Assembly: GCA_963169355.1 (NCBI GenBank)
Contig: CAUJCR010000006.1
Location: 156,484-220,483 of the forward strand
Origin: Bacteroidota bacterium
GTDB lineage: Bacteria; Bacteroidota; Bacteroidia; B-17B0; Aurantibacillaceae
DNA: 64,000 nt
Direction: 5' to 3'
Part shown: positions 46,975 through 54,511 of the stretch, one piece after another
Position numbering within the stretch: the first letter of the stretch is position 1
Layout: every line of letters begins with the position of its first letter
Made by a program: the position numbers and the translations under genes
The notes under the pieces: model-generated
Databases searched by the model: none
The model's input: only the letters and a program-made list of their open reading frames with translations
What the model was told of the DNA's origin: nothing

Positions 46975-47139
46975 TTACTTCTTCTTAGCTGCTTTTTTAG
47001 CTGCTTTCTTAGCTGCTTTTTTAGGAGCTGCTTTTTTAGCTGCTTTTTTTACTGCTTTCTTAGCTGCTTTTTTAGGAGCTGCTTTTTTTACTGCTTTTTT
47101 TGCTGCTTTCTTAGGAGCTGCTTTTTTTGTTGTTGCCAT
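46975..47139 (-). CDS. Histone H1-like Lys/Ala/Pro-repeat protein (54 residues)
   Basis: Reading the minus strand from the ATG at 47137-47139 gives a 54-residue protein: MATT, then repeating KKAAP / KKAA / KKAV units to a KKK end and a TAA stop. It is about half lysine and contains no acidic or aromatic residues. Such proteins resemble the C-terminal tail of histone H1, and Bacteroidota carry similar short nucleoid-associated proteins. Non-specific DNA binding is an inference from composition. The gene has its own terminators. It is below common length cut-offs and is hidden by a spurious Phe/Ala-rich plus-strand frame. Confidence 0.75.
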   Translation of the reverse strand: MATTKKAAPKKAAKKAVKKAAPKKAAKKAVKKAAKKAAPKKAAKKAAKKAAKKK

Positions 47140-47449
47140 GGTTTTTTGTTTTTAAGATTTTGTTACTACGAAGTAAATAAATTTATTAACGCTAACTAAT
47201 TTTCAAGCGTTTATTTTATCAACATAAAATTGTTGAAATTGTTAATAGCAAAAATTTAAAAACAAAACACTAATTGACTTTGAAAAACATTTTAGTGTAT
47301 TAAAAATTTAATACTTCTATGTGTATTGATTTTACTATACATTCGGAGGATTGAAAATAAAATAGTATTGGAATAAATTTTAATGATACGATGAAATTTT
47401 TTAAAATGAATTCGAATAATGATGCAAAAATATTTTTAAAAAATATTTT
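47140..47449. other. Gene-free AT-rich spacer
   Basis: This ~310-base stretch lies upstream of the H1-like gene and downstream of the Ig-like lipoprotein gene. I see no clear promoter match, no strong hairpin and no open frame. It probably holds the promoter of the H1-like gene. Confidence 0.5.
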
Positions 47450-49072
47450 TTATTGCACTTTCCATTCATGTTCTATTTCCCAACCAGCCATTAATTTAAT
47501 ACTCGTGTTGAGTATATAGATGGTTTCGGGTTGTGTTTTGTTCAAATAATTTCCTACATCAAAACGTTTGTTCTTGTTTTTATCTTCAATCACTTTTATA
47601 GTATATACACCGGGTTGAATGTTTTTATATGCTAGTGCCTTCTCTGATGTAGAACTCATAGGCATTTCTACATATTGCTCTTCATATACATTGCCTTTAT
47701 CATCTAACAACTGTATAATGTATTGTTCTTTCTTTGGAAAAAATAATTTTAAATTTAATTGTGCATAATCATCAATAACCGTTGTTGTAAATTTTAAAAT
47801 AGTAGAATCATTCACACGTTTCTCATCTTGCGATAATGCTTTTGGTAAAATGGATAAGGTGTATTCCGTTTCGGGTTTTAGCTGGGCTTGTAAATCAAAT
47901 TTAGTGACATATCCTGTATCGCTCACTAATATATATGGTATAATAGCATAACCCGAATCTTGTTTCTCTTGTAGTTTTATTAAACTAGTATCCATTAAGG
48001 AACGATGAACTGGAAAATTTAGTTTGAACTTAGGGTAAGTATAAAACGGTAAAATTTTATTGATATTTGATTGCACGTTATATTTAGGTGTTTGCGCTCT
48101 CGCATTTCCTCTGTCGGTTTTAGGAGTAGCTATTTTTGTAATAATAGTATCTGTCTTTTGTTCTTTATAATGAATGTAGGTTTTTAAAGTATCTAAATTA
48201 TCTCTAAAATAAACTTCAATGGTATCTTTTGTATCATTAATAGCGTATTTTATTAAGTTATTTGTTTTTAGGCTTACAAAATCCTCACGCCTAGTATTGT
48301 ATGCAATTATTAATTTACCAGGTTCCGACAAATAACTTCTTTTTATAAATTTTTTATAGGGCAACTCTTTAAACATGATTAGTTTTTGTGGAATGGTATC
48401 ACCAGACACGACATCATTATCCAAAAAAGCTATTTCCTCTTCGGAGCCATCATACATTAAGTTCTTATTCTTATCATTGATAGCAATGGTTTTAAAATGT
48501 TTTTGGGGTAAATAGGTAAATTTATATTTCCCATAATCATCTGTTTTATGAATATATAAAGGTTTTTCTTTATATATGACGCTATCTGGTGAGTGTTCAT
48601 CAAATAAGCCTACTAATACATTTTTTCGTGGCATGTTATCAAACGCATTTATAACTTGTCCGGTTAAACTCAAGCTATCAATTGAAGTGCCTGTACTAAA
48701 TATATACTCAAAGTTTTGTAATACATTAGATTCGTTTAAATCCACAATGGCGTTTCCAAATGCAAATTTATAAGTGGTATTAGGTAATAAAGCCTCATTG
48801 ATGGTAATTTTTAGTTTCTTGCCAGCAACCTCTATGTTTGGCATTTCTTTTAATTGGGGCGTAACAATAAGTTGATTATTCAAATCTTTTAAGGCTATGT
48901 ATTCGTTAAATTGAATTTCGATGGTTTTAGCAATAAAATTTAATGTGGCGTTTTCTGGCTTAAACGAAACAGGCATCGGTGGCGAATCATCTTTTTTGCC
49001 ACCAGTTAAAGGAGTAATTTGAGCACAACTTGCGCAAATGAATAATACATATATATATATAAGTGTTCTCAA
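47450..49072 (-). CDS. Lipoprotein with Ig-like (SbsA-type) domain
   Basis: A 540-residue protein. Its N-terminus is a lipoprotein signal (MRTLIYIYVLFICASCAQ, Cys16), followed by ITPLTGGKKDDSPPMPVSFKPENATLNF. That opening and the next ~80 residues (IEIQFNEYIALKDLNNQLIVTPQL ... LLPNTTYKFAFGNAIVDLNE) are the typical Big_5/SbsA Ig-like domain of a Bacteroidota lipoprotein family. The rest is beta-rich, with a second cluster near the C-terminus (GVYTIKVIEDKNKNKRFDVGNYL). The cellular role is unknown; anchoring on the membrane surface is implied by the lipobox. Confidence 0.85.
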   Translation of the reverse strand: MRTLIYIYVLFICASCAQITPLTGGKKDDSPPMPVSFKPENATLNFIAKTIEIQFNEYIALKDLNNQLIVTPQLKEMPNIEVAGKKLKITINEALLPNTTYKFAFGNAIVDLNESNVLQNFEYIFSTGTSIDSLSLTGQVINAFDNMPRKNVLVGLFDEHSPDSVIYKEKPLYIHKTDDYGKYKFTYLPQKHFKTIAINDKNKNLMYDGSEEEIAFLDNDVVSGDTIPQKLIMFKELPYKKFIKRSYLSEPGKLIIAYNTRREDFVSLKTNNLIKYAINDTKDTIEVYFRDNLDTLKTYIHYKEQKTDTIITKIATPKTDRGNARAQTPKYNVQSNINKILPFYTYPKFKLNFPVHRSLMDTSLIKLQEKQDSGYAIIPYILVSDTGYVTKFDLQAQLKPETEYTLSILPKALSQDEKRVNDSTILKFTTTVIDDYAQLNLKLFFPKKEQYIIQLLDDKGNVYEEQYVEMPMSSTSEKALAYKNIQPGVYTIKVIEDKNKNKRFDVGNYLNKTQPETIYILNTSIKLMAGWEIEHEWKVQ

Positions 49073-49159
49073 AAGTTAAAGAGATACAAAGAAAGCGATT
49101 TTTTGCAAATGACGATTTACCAAAAAATGTGATATTCGTTAAAAAAAAGCCTAATTAAA

Positions 49160-49190
49160 TTTGTATTACAAAAAGCAAGGGTTAAATTTG
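49160..49190 (+). promoter_or_regulatory. Promoter of clpP
   Basis: TTTG (49160-49163), 19-base spacer, TAAATTTG (49183-49190): a perfect match to the phylum consensus. A second TAAATTTG at 49156-49163 overlaps the -33 element and could serve as an alternative -7 box. Confidence 0.7.
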
Positions 49191-49215
49191 TTTTATCACT
49201 TTAACCCTTATACTT

Positions 49216-49896
49216 ATGTTTGATCAAAATGAATTTAAAAAATACGCTACAAAACATGTAGGTATTAGTAGTCTTACGTATGACAAATATGTGTCGGCTA
49301 TTACTCCTGGAATTAGAAATTTAACTCCTAATATTATTGAAGAAAGACAACTGAATGTTTCGGTACTCGACGTGTTTTCTAGATTAATGATGGATAGAAT
49401 TATTTTTCTTGGAACTGGAATTAATGACCAAGTTGCGAATATCGTTCAAGCACAATTATTATTTCTTGAATCGGTTGATGCTAAAAAAGACATTCAAATT
49501 TATGTGAACTCCCCAGGTGGTTCGGTGTATGCTGGATTAGGAATTTATGATACTATGCAAATCATTAAACCTGATGTAGCCACTATTTGTACCGGAATGG
49601 CGGCTAGTATGGGTGCTGTTTTACAATGCGCTGGTGCAAAAGGAAAACGTACAGCTTTAAAACACGCTCGTATTATGATTCATCAACCATTAGGCGGCGC
49701 CGAGGGGCAGGCTTCTGATATTGAAATTACGGCTCGCGAAATTCAAAAGTTGAAAAAAGAACTTTATGATATTATTGCAACTCATAGCGGACAAACTTAT
49801 GAGAAAGTGTGGGCAGATAGCGACCGTGATTACTGGATGACCGCTCAAGAAGCCAAAGATTATGGAATGATTGATGAAGTATTAATTAAGAAATAA
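49216..49896 (+). CDS. clpP: ATP-dependent Clp protease proteolytic subunit
   Basis: A 226-residue serine protease that forms the ClpXP/ClpAP barrel. The catalytic triad is visible: Ser131 (CTGMAASMGAVL), His156 (MIHQPLGG) and an Asp in DSDRDYWMTAQEA (near 205). The N-terminus (MFDQNEFKKYATKHVGIS) is longer than in E. coli, as is usual in the phylum. clpX is not adjacent in this window; a terminator follows at once. Confidence 0.97.
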   Translation: MFDQNEFKKYATKHVGISSLTYDKYVSAITPGIRNLTPNIIEERQLNVSVLDVFSRLMMDRIIFLGTGINDQVANIVQAQLLFLESVDAKKDIQIYVNSPGGSVYAGLGIYDTMQIIKPDVATICTGMAASMGAVLQCAGAKGKRTALKHARIMIHQPLGGAEGQASDIEITAREIQKLKKELYDIIATHSGQTYEKVWADSDRDYWMTAQEAKDYGMIDEVLIKK

Positions 49897-49914
49897 TTTT
49901 ACGCGCTTACTAAA

Positions 49915-49950
49915 ATTAAAAAAGTCCCGAAATTTTGGGACTTTTTTAAT
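49915..49950 (+). terminator. Rho-independent terminator after clpP
   Basis: AAAGTCCC / GGGACTTT stem with an eight-base loop and flanking A- and T-runs, 20 bases after the stop codon. Confidence 0.85.
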
Positions 49951-49982
49951 TTATATAAAAGCCAATGTGTGGAACTTTCTTA

Positions 49983-50152
49983 AACCCAAATTATGCATTA
50001 GCAATTCTATTACGATCTAAAATCCCTGCAAAATATAAAGCTTTGCAACTTTTTCTCAATCACCGTAGCAGTGGCTACGCTTCATTCGTAAAAGTTCATA
50101 TTTTATTGGGCTTTTAACTCTCACTACTAATTTCTAATGCACAATCTGGGTT
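49983..50152 (+). repeat. Dispersed structured repeat, 170 bp (copy 2 of 3, most complete)
   Basis: The terminal inverted repeats AACCCAAATTATGCATTAG and CTAATGCACAATCTGGGTT bound a nested set of stems: AAAATAT/ATATTTT, AACTTTT (50047-50053)/AAAAGTT (50090-50096), and an apical CGTAGC-AGTG-GCTACG hairpin (50064-50079). A second full copy at 58364-58532 has different bases in the same paired positions. No coding frame is seen. It fits a MITE or a structured-RNA-encoding repeat. Confidence 0.75.
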
Positions 50153-50217
50153 AAAAAGAATTTTAATAAATGATTGAATTTCGGGAAGCTTACACTTTCA
50201 TTTTCACATTTACCAAA

Positions 50218-50994
50218 TTATAATGAAGTTGGCAACATTAATAAAAATGATAAAGCTTGTGAATAATCTAATTCTGTGTACTCCAAGCCCAACAAACGAA
50301 TGTTTTTATAGTATATGTTATGTTGGTTATAATACATTTTTTCACTTTGAATAAACCACGCATTATGCCCTAGTTTCTGGGCTAAAAACCATTTCTCAAG
50401 CAACCTAGCAGTTCTGCCGTTACCATCATTCCAAGGGTGTATCTTTACAAAAATTAAATGAATGAACGCAGCAAAAAAGAAGACCTCTTCAATACTCAAC
50501 TTTGCTTTTATCAAAATAGCTATATCATTGTAAAGCTTTTTCATTTCATTTTCCAATTCAGAAGGTAAAGTTGCAACGTATTCAATACGTCCGTCGGGTG
50601 TGGAAACATACATATTGTGAATACGGTGCTTCCCTTGCCAATTTGTTGCTACAATGTGTTTACTCAGTAACTTATGTGCTTCTGCAATGTTCTTTTGATT
50701 GAGTTCATTATTTTCTGCAAAAGTATAAGCGTTGTATAAATCGTCAATCTTTTTTGTATAATCAGGCAAAAACTCTATGCCAAATCTTTTATGTTTGATG
50801 TAGCTATCCAACTCAATATCTTCACCTTCTATTTTACTACTAAAAACGGACGATACCGAAGTGTAGAAACTAAATGTATCAGTTGAGATGTCGGCGTCTT
50901 CTAAAGTGTCAAAACGATACTGTAAAGTTTTGGAAACTTGTGTAAGATAAATTTCAAGTAAATCTATTGGAATGATTTGTAATTTATCTTTCAT
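50218..50994 (-). CDS. Fic-family protein
   Basis: A 258-residue protein whose Fic core motif is complete: HPWNDGNGRTAR. An N-terminal inhibitory (S/T)xxxE(G/N) motif is likely in SSKIEGED, indicating an auto-inhibited enzyme. No HTH or other domain is seen. It is not closely similar to the XRE-Fic protein at 34.5 kb outside the motif. It lies at the downstream end of the cassette-like island, just after a ~150-bp repeat, so it may have arrived with that island. Target protein unknown. Confidence 0.88.
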   Translation of the reverse strand: MKDKLQIIPIDLLEIYLTQVSKTLQYRFDTLEDADISTDTFSFYTSVSSVFSSKIEGEDIELDSYIKHKRFGIEFLPDYTKKIDDLYNAYTFAENNELNQKNIAEAHKLLSKHIVATNWQGKHRIHNMYVSTPDGRIEYVATLPSELENEMKKLYNDIAILIKAKLSIEEVFFFAAFIHLIFVKIHPWNDGNGRTARLLEKWFLAQKLGHNAWFIQSEKMYYNQHNIYYKNIRLLGLEYTELDYSQALSFLLMLPTSL

Positions 50995-51057
50995 TTTGCA
51001 AAATCGTTTTCGATTGTGAACTTTTTAAATTTATCAATTATCGCATTTGCATTAACA

Positions 51058-51210
51058 AAACCCATCATCATTAACACAAGCTGTTTGTTATTTATGAAAT
51101 AAATATACAAATAAAATATAAATTATAAACCAGTTGCTTTATTCAACCTGCCAAAGGCAGATAGGCACAGGATTAAATGGAAGCAGAGTTCCGTTTAATC
51201 CCTATATGTT
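51058..51210. repeat. Cassette-boundary repeat, copy A
   Basis: Shares AAACCCATCATCATTAACAC, CAGTTGCTTTATTCAACC, CTGCCAAAGGCAG and CCTATATGTT with 51879-52012. It contains hairpins CTGCC-AAA-GGCAG and a GGAA..TTCC stem. It lies directly downstream of the MazF/antitoxin pair (minus strand) and ends at GTTGGCGGGAC (51208-51218), the mirror of the cassette-type border sequences elsewhere in the island. Confidence 0.7.
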
Positions 51211-51224
51211 GGCGGGACTTGCTT

Positions 51225-51560
51225 TTAAATGTCTAGAACTACTCTAATATTATTTTTAAGAATTTCTTTTTGCTCTTTTGTCAAAGCACCGAGTCTTTTT
51301 TTAAGGCGGTTATTGTCTATTGCGCGAATTTGGTCAACCAAAATATCGGATGGCTTGTCAAGTTGGTTATTTTTCAAATGCACACGTAATAACTGAATGT
51401 CTTTATTAACTTTTGATGTTATTGGACATACAAGAGTTGATGGATGAAATTCATTTAATAAATCTGTTTGAACAATTACAACAGGCCTGGTTTTCCCCGG
51501 CTCAGTCCCTATTCTTGGGTTAAGGTCTGCAAGCCAAATATCGTATTGCTTAAGCTTCAT
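51225..51560 (-). CDS. mazF: MazF/PemK-family mRNA interferase toxin
   Basis: A 111-residue protein starting KLKQYDIWLADLNPRIGTEPGKTRPVVIVQTDLLN, the standard MazF/PemK opening with the conserved G-E-P-G-K-T-R-P-V-V-I loop, then STLVCPITSKV and DILVDQIRAIDNNRLKKRLGALT. These enzymes cut RNA at short specific sequences; the specificity here is unknown. It overlaps the upstream antitoxin gene by 11 bases. The pair is enclosed between two copies of a ~150-bp repeat. Confidence 0.92.
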   Translation of the reverse strand: MKLKQYDIWLADLNPRIGTEPGKTRPVVIVQTDLLNEFHPSTLVCPITSKVNKDIQLLRVHLKNNQLDKPSDILVDQIRAIDNNRLKKRLGALTKEQKEILKNNIRVVLDI

Positions 51561-51780
51561 CTATCAACTTTTCAAATTCGTGCAATATGTCCATTGAGTC
51601 TTTTCGAGTCAGTTTTGATTCTTTCTCAAGTTGCTTTTTTAAAAGGCGTCTTTTATTGAAAAGGTTGTAAATCTTAACCGCTTCATTTATATAACGATTT
51701 CTTGCGAGTTTCATTTTTGAGGTAATTATCTCTGCCTCGTTGTAGATGTCGTCGTCAAGTTTTAATGATAATGTTTTCAT
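51550..51780 (-). CDS. Ribbon-helix-helix antitoxin
   Basis: A 76-residue protein from the ATG at 51778-51780: MKTLSLKLDDDIYNEAEIITSKMKLARNRYINEAVKIYNLF, a ribbon-helix-helix DNA-binding fold, followed by a charged C-terminal tail that would bind the toxin. Upstream in-frame ATG codons extend the frame to 51846, but the RHH fold starts at this Met. It precedes and overlaps mazF, the standard antitoxin-first order. It probably represses its own promoter. Confidence 0.85.
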   Translation of the reverse strand: MKTLSLKLDDDIYNEAEIITSKMKLARNRYINEAVKIYNLFNKRRLLKKQLEKESKLTRKDSMDILHEFEKLIDEA

Positions 51781-51854
51781 GTCAGAATACTTTTTATAAA
51801 GGTATATATTAAAAGTATATACTCCAAATTTATTTTCCGGGGTCATTCTGGTAT

Positions 51855-51864
51855 GCCCGCTAAC
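51855..51864 (-). other. Cassette-type border GTTAGCGGGC
   Basis: On the minus strand, GTTAGCGGGC stands at the junction between repeat copy B and the toxin-antitoxin cassette. Together with GCCCATAAC at the far end of the repeat (minus strand) it forms an imperfect inverted pair like the R' and R'' core sites of integron attC sites. Confidence 0.4.
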
Positions 51865-51878
51865 GACAGCTTGTGAAA

Positions 51879-52012
51879 AAACCCATCATCATTAACACAA
51901 ACTGTTTGTTATTTATAATACAAACTATAAGCCAGTTGCTTTATTCAACCTGCCAAAGGCAGACAGGCACAGGATTATATCGAAGCAGAGCTTCGTTTAA
52001 TCCCTATATGTT
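51879..52012. repeat. Cassette-boundary repeat, copy B
   Basis: A 134-bp near-copy of 51058-51210, about 20 bases shorter in an AT-rich stretch. It has hairpins CGAAGC-AGA-GCTTCG and CTGCC-AAA-GGCAG, and ends at GTTATGGGC (52010-52018). It separates the MazF/RHH pair from the GYF-protein group. Confidence 0.7.
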
Positions 52013-52047
52013 ATGGGCTGGCGTTCTGTCTGCCGTTGTTCTGTCGG

Positions 52048-52767
52048 TCAATGTTTAGTTATAAATTTCATAAATGTCGAAGTCAAGTCCACTATAAATT
52101 CAATTTCTTTTTCATTTACGTTGTCATCGTGTTTCACATATTTGTTCTGATACTTTGAGTAATAGTCAAGAAGTGTATTAAACATATTGGTCGTCTCTGT
52201 ACTTATGCCTTTTGCTTTTTGGTACGCTCCTACGTCTGCTATTTGTTTTTCAAGTGGCTTTTCATTTTTTAGCAATTCCTTTAAAAGCAGTTCAAGTGAA
52301 AGTCGTAAATCATCAATAAGATTTCTTTGATAAATTTTCTTGTCAAATTTGTCTAAGGAAGAATTATAAAGCTCATATGATTTTTTAAAAGGTTCAAGCC
52401 AGTGCTTAGTTTCAATTACAAGTTCTGATTTTAAAATCTCTTCTCCGCTCGGAATGTAGTCGGGGTACATCGAGTAAAGTTTAGTTTTTAAATCTTTGAC
52501 TGTCTCTAAATGGGATAGTCGGTCAGATAATTCTTTTATAATCTCAAACTGCTGGTCTGAGTTGAATTTTTGTAAGTTTTCGAGAAACGCTGTCCGCTTA
52601 TTCGCCACGTCAATGAATGGCGGTTTGTAATGCGGAATTTCTACATTATGGTCTAAACTTTTTGCAGAAAAATATTTACCAATTTCGGTAGAAGTCAAAC
52701 CACTCTGTGTTTCGGCAAGAATATCGGAAGCGTATGTTAGAAATACATTATTGATTGGTTTCTTCAT
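52048..52767 (-). CDS. Uncharacterised helical protein, possibly HEPN-like
   Basis: A 239-residue protein from the ATG at 52765-52767 (MKKPINNVFLTYASDILAETQSGLTSTEIGKYFSAKS); an upstream start at 52830 is possible but overlaps the previous gene more. The N-terminal third resembles a small helical domain seen in phage-defence proteins. The C-terminal part (QRNLIDDLRLSLELLLKELLKNEKPLEKQ ... NMFNTLLDYYSKYQNKYVKHDDNVNEKEIEFIVDLTSTFMKFITKH) looks like an all-helical HEPN/abortive-infection-type domain. The exact family is not recognised and no catalytic set is certain. It overlaps the frameshifted GYF gene by 20 bases, so the two form one cassette operon. Confidence 0.65.
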   Translation of the reverse strand: MKKPINNVFLTYASDILAETQSGLTSTEIGKYFSAKSLDHNVEIPHYKPPFIDVANKRTAFLENLQKFNSDQQFEIIKELSDRLSHLETVKDLKTKLYSMYPDYIPSGEEILKSELVIETKHWLEPFKKSYELYNSSLDKFDKKIYQRNLIDDLRLSLELLLKELLKNEKPLEKQIADVGAYQKAKGISTETTNMFNTLLDYYSKYQNKYVKHDDNVNEKEIEFIVDLTSTFMKFITKH

Positions 52768-53134
52768 TTTTTGGTTCTTCTTGATTTGGTGTTTCAGTCT
52801 GCTTGGCAACCTCTTTTTGTTTGGCTCCAATTCTTAAAAATGAAATGCTACTTCCGTCTTTTAATGATACAAGAGTTAAGTTGTCTAAGTCGATTTTTTC
52901 AATTTTATAAAAAAGTTCTTTGTTTGAATACGATAAATTTATGGTATTTCCTTTGTCGGTAATTTTCAGTATTCCTTTTGAAACATTTTCATTTATCATT
53001 TCTGTAAATTTATGAGAAGTGAAAAAAGAATGCTCAAAGAAAAGAACTTGGTCTTCGTACGAAATATTTTTCCATCTTTTGCCGAACAATAAAAGGTTGC
53101 GGAAAAAATTTAGGTTTTGAAACGCCAATAACAA
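52748..53134 (-). pseudogene. C-terminal part of the frameshifted GYF-domain protein
   Basis: This frame carries what looks like the true C-terminus of the GYF protein: after a T6 tract (minus strand, 53108-53103), removal of one T makes VSKPKFF continue as RNLLLFGKRWKNISYEDQVLFF and on to a ~110-residue soluble domain. The ATG of the open frame itself (53134) is inside the upstream membrane helix region and is unlikely to be a real start. It is either a sequencing error, a recent frameshift, or a contingency tract. The domain is not recognised. Confidence 0.65.
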
Positions 53135-54275
53135 TGACTAATAAAAGAAGGATACCGCAGCTTATACCGATAGTTAATAATAAATCTTTTTTGAATTTGT
53201 CTTCGTTTAAAGTCAATTCATAATGTTTGCCTTTAGATGAATAGTAAACACGGGCATCTTCACAAAATACATTTGCTGTGTGGTCATCAGAAGACCACCA
53301 GTCGGCTGAAAAATGTCCCGATGAAGAATATAATTTTGGTGCGGTATTATCCATATAAAAATATTCATTTCTAATATCAGGGAAGGTCGTAATGTCAATG
53401 AGCTTTCCTGCTGTGTACGCACCTGTTTTGTCATCTTTAGTAAAAAAATCAAAGGCTTCATTATAGCACGATTGAACGGATTTGCGATAATTGCGAATGT
53501 TACCGTAAGTATTATTTTCTCCATATTCATTATACGACCACCCTGTTATACCGCGACTAAATTCGGGTTTTCGATAACCCATATCGCCTGAATAATATGT
53601 TTCGAGGTCAAAACTTTCATCATTCAGTTTTGTTAATTTTTTTATTGTAAAGCCTCCCTTTGTGCATTTAAAAATTGTGTACAAGCCGTCACGCTCCGCC
53701 CAGGTTTGGGTCGAGAAATTATTTAAGTCCATTTGAACGGAGTCTTTCCCTAATTTTATCCAAGTCAGCTTTTCTTTTTTCTTCGTCTTTTCTTTCCCAT
53801 AATTGGTCGTTTCTTCCTCGCCTTGAACTCCAGTCTTTTCTCCATCTAACACCTCGGATTTTGTTCCGAATACATACGCAATTTTTTCCGCAATTTCTTT
53901 TTTGAGATTAGCCCTTTTGGTATCAACGAATGAATAGCCGACAAATGCAACCACAATAAACAATAGAAGTATTAATGAGATGATTTTTACCGTAGCCCAT
54001 AATTTTACGTTGCTGTCTTCAACTAAAGTTTTGGTTTTAGTTGGGTTTTCATTTGTAGCAACTGTAACTGATTGATAGCTGTCGATGATTGGCGGTGGTG
54101 GTGGTGTCTTTTTAATTAGGTCAGCAAGTTCTGAAACATCTTTTGCAGGTTTCCAGCTCTCAAATTCCTCTGTCCAAACTAAAGTGTCGGGTTTAAGCCC
54201 AACTTGTTTTAATTGGTCAATTGTAAAAGGTCCTTTTTGGTCTTTACCATCTAAGTAGAAAAATTCTTTTGTCAT
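53034..54275 (-). CDS. GYF_2-domain membrane protein, apparently frameshifted near the 3' end
   Basis: 413 residues as read. Residues ~1-55 are a GYF_2 domain (EFFYLDGKDQKGPFTIDQLKQVGLKPDTLVWTEEFESWKPAKDVSELADLI), a peptide-binding module. A Pro-rich linker is followed by a membrane helix (ATVKIISLILLLFIVVAFVGYSFV), a ~220-residue extracytoplasmic segment with no recognised fold, and a second helix (LLLTIGISCGILLLLVIVIGV). The last ~20 residues (PQPFIVRQKMEKYFVRRPSSFL) look random. The natural continuation is in another frame (see 52748-53134), giving a reconstructed protein of about 508 residues. It is the first gene of its cassette. Confidence 0.75.
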   Translation of the reverse strand: MTKEFFYLDGKDQKGPFTIDQLKQVGLKPDTLVWTEEFESWKPAKDVSELADLIKKTPPPPPIIDSYQSVTVATNENPTKTKTLVEDSNVKLWATVKIISLILLLFIVVAFVGYSFVDTKRANLKKEIAEKIAYVFGTKSEVLDGEKTGVQGEEETTNYGKEKTKKKEKLTWIKLGKDSVQMDLNNFSTQTWAERDGLYTIFKCTKGGFTIKKLTKLNDESFDLETYYSGDMGYRKPEFSRGITGWSYNEYGENNTYGNIRNYRKSVQSCYNEAFDFFTKDDKTGAYTAGKLIDITTFPDIRNEYFYMDNTAPKLYSSSGHFSADWWSSDDHTANVFCEDARVYYSSKGKHYELTLNEDKFKKDLLLTIGISCGILLLLVIVIGVSKPKFFPQPFIVRQKMEKYFVRRPSSFL

Positions 54276-54310
54276 ACGTTATTTTATTTGTGTACGGTCT
54301 TCTTACGCTT

Positions 54311-54420
54311 GCCCATAACTTCTTAAGATTTTATCCGCAATTTACGGAAGGGAATTTGAATTAGCAAATTTGTGCGGGGAGGGTAAAATGCGGATAAAAT
54401 TGAGTTGGAGGAAGCCTCCT
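54311..54420 (-). other. attC-like imperfect hairpin at the outer edge of the island
   Basis: Perfect 12-base arms ATTTTATCCGCA (54328-54339) and TGCGGATAAAAT (54389-54400) enclose a ~49-base loop region with a further TTTACC/GGTAAA-like pairing. On the minus strand it ends AGAAGTTATGGGC (54319-54311) and begins CTCCAACT, giving CAAC...GTTA cores like attC R'' and R'. No integrase gene is in the window, so this is resemblance only. Confidence 0.5.
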
Positions 54421-54511
54421 TACAGCCAATTGATTACATTATGGAGAAGCAATGATTTATTTTTTTTGTTTTTCATTAAAAAGAAGATGCCTCATAATAT
54501 AAGTTAACACA

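Noticed and set aside
46910..47155. Open frame on the plus strand coding a Phe/Ala/Leu-rich protein.
   Set aside because: It is the mirror of the Lys/Ala-repeat gene on the minus strand, which has a proper start, stop and two terminators. The Phe/Ala repeats are just the reverse complement of AAA/GCA codons.
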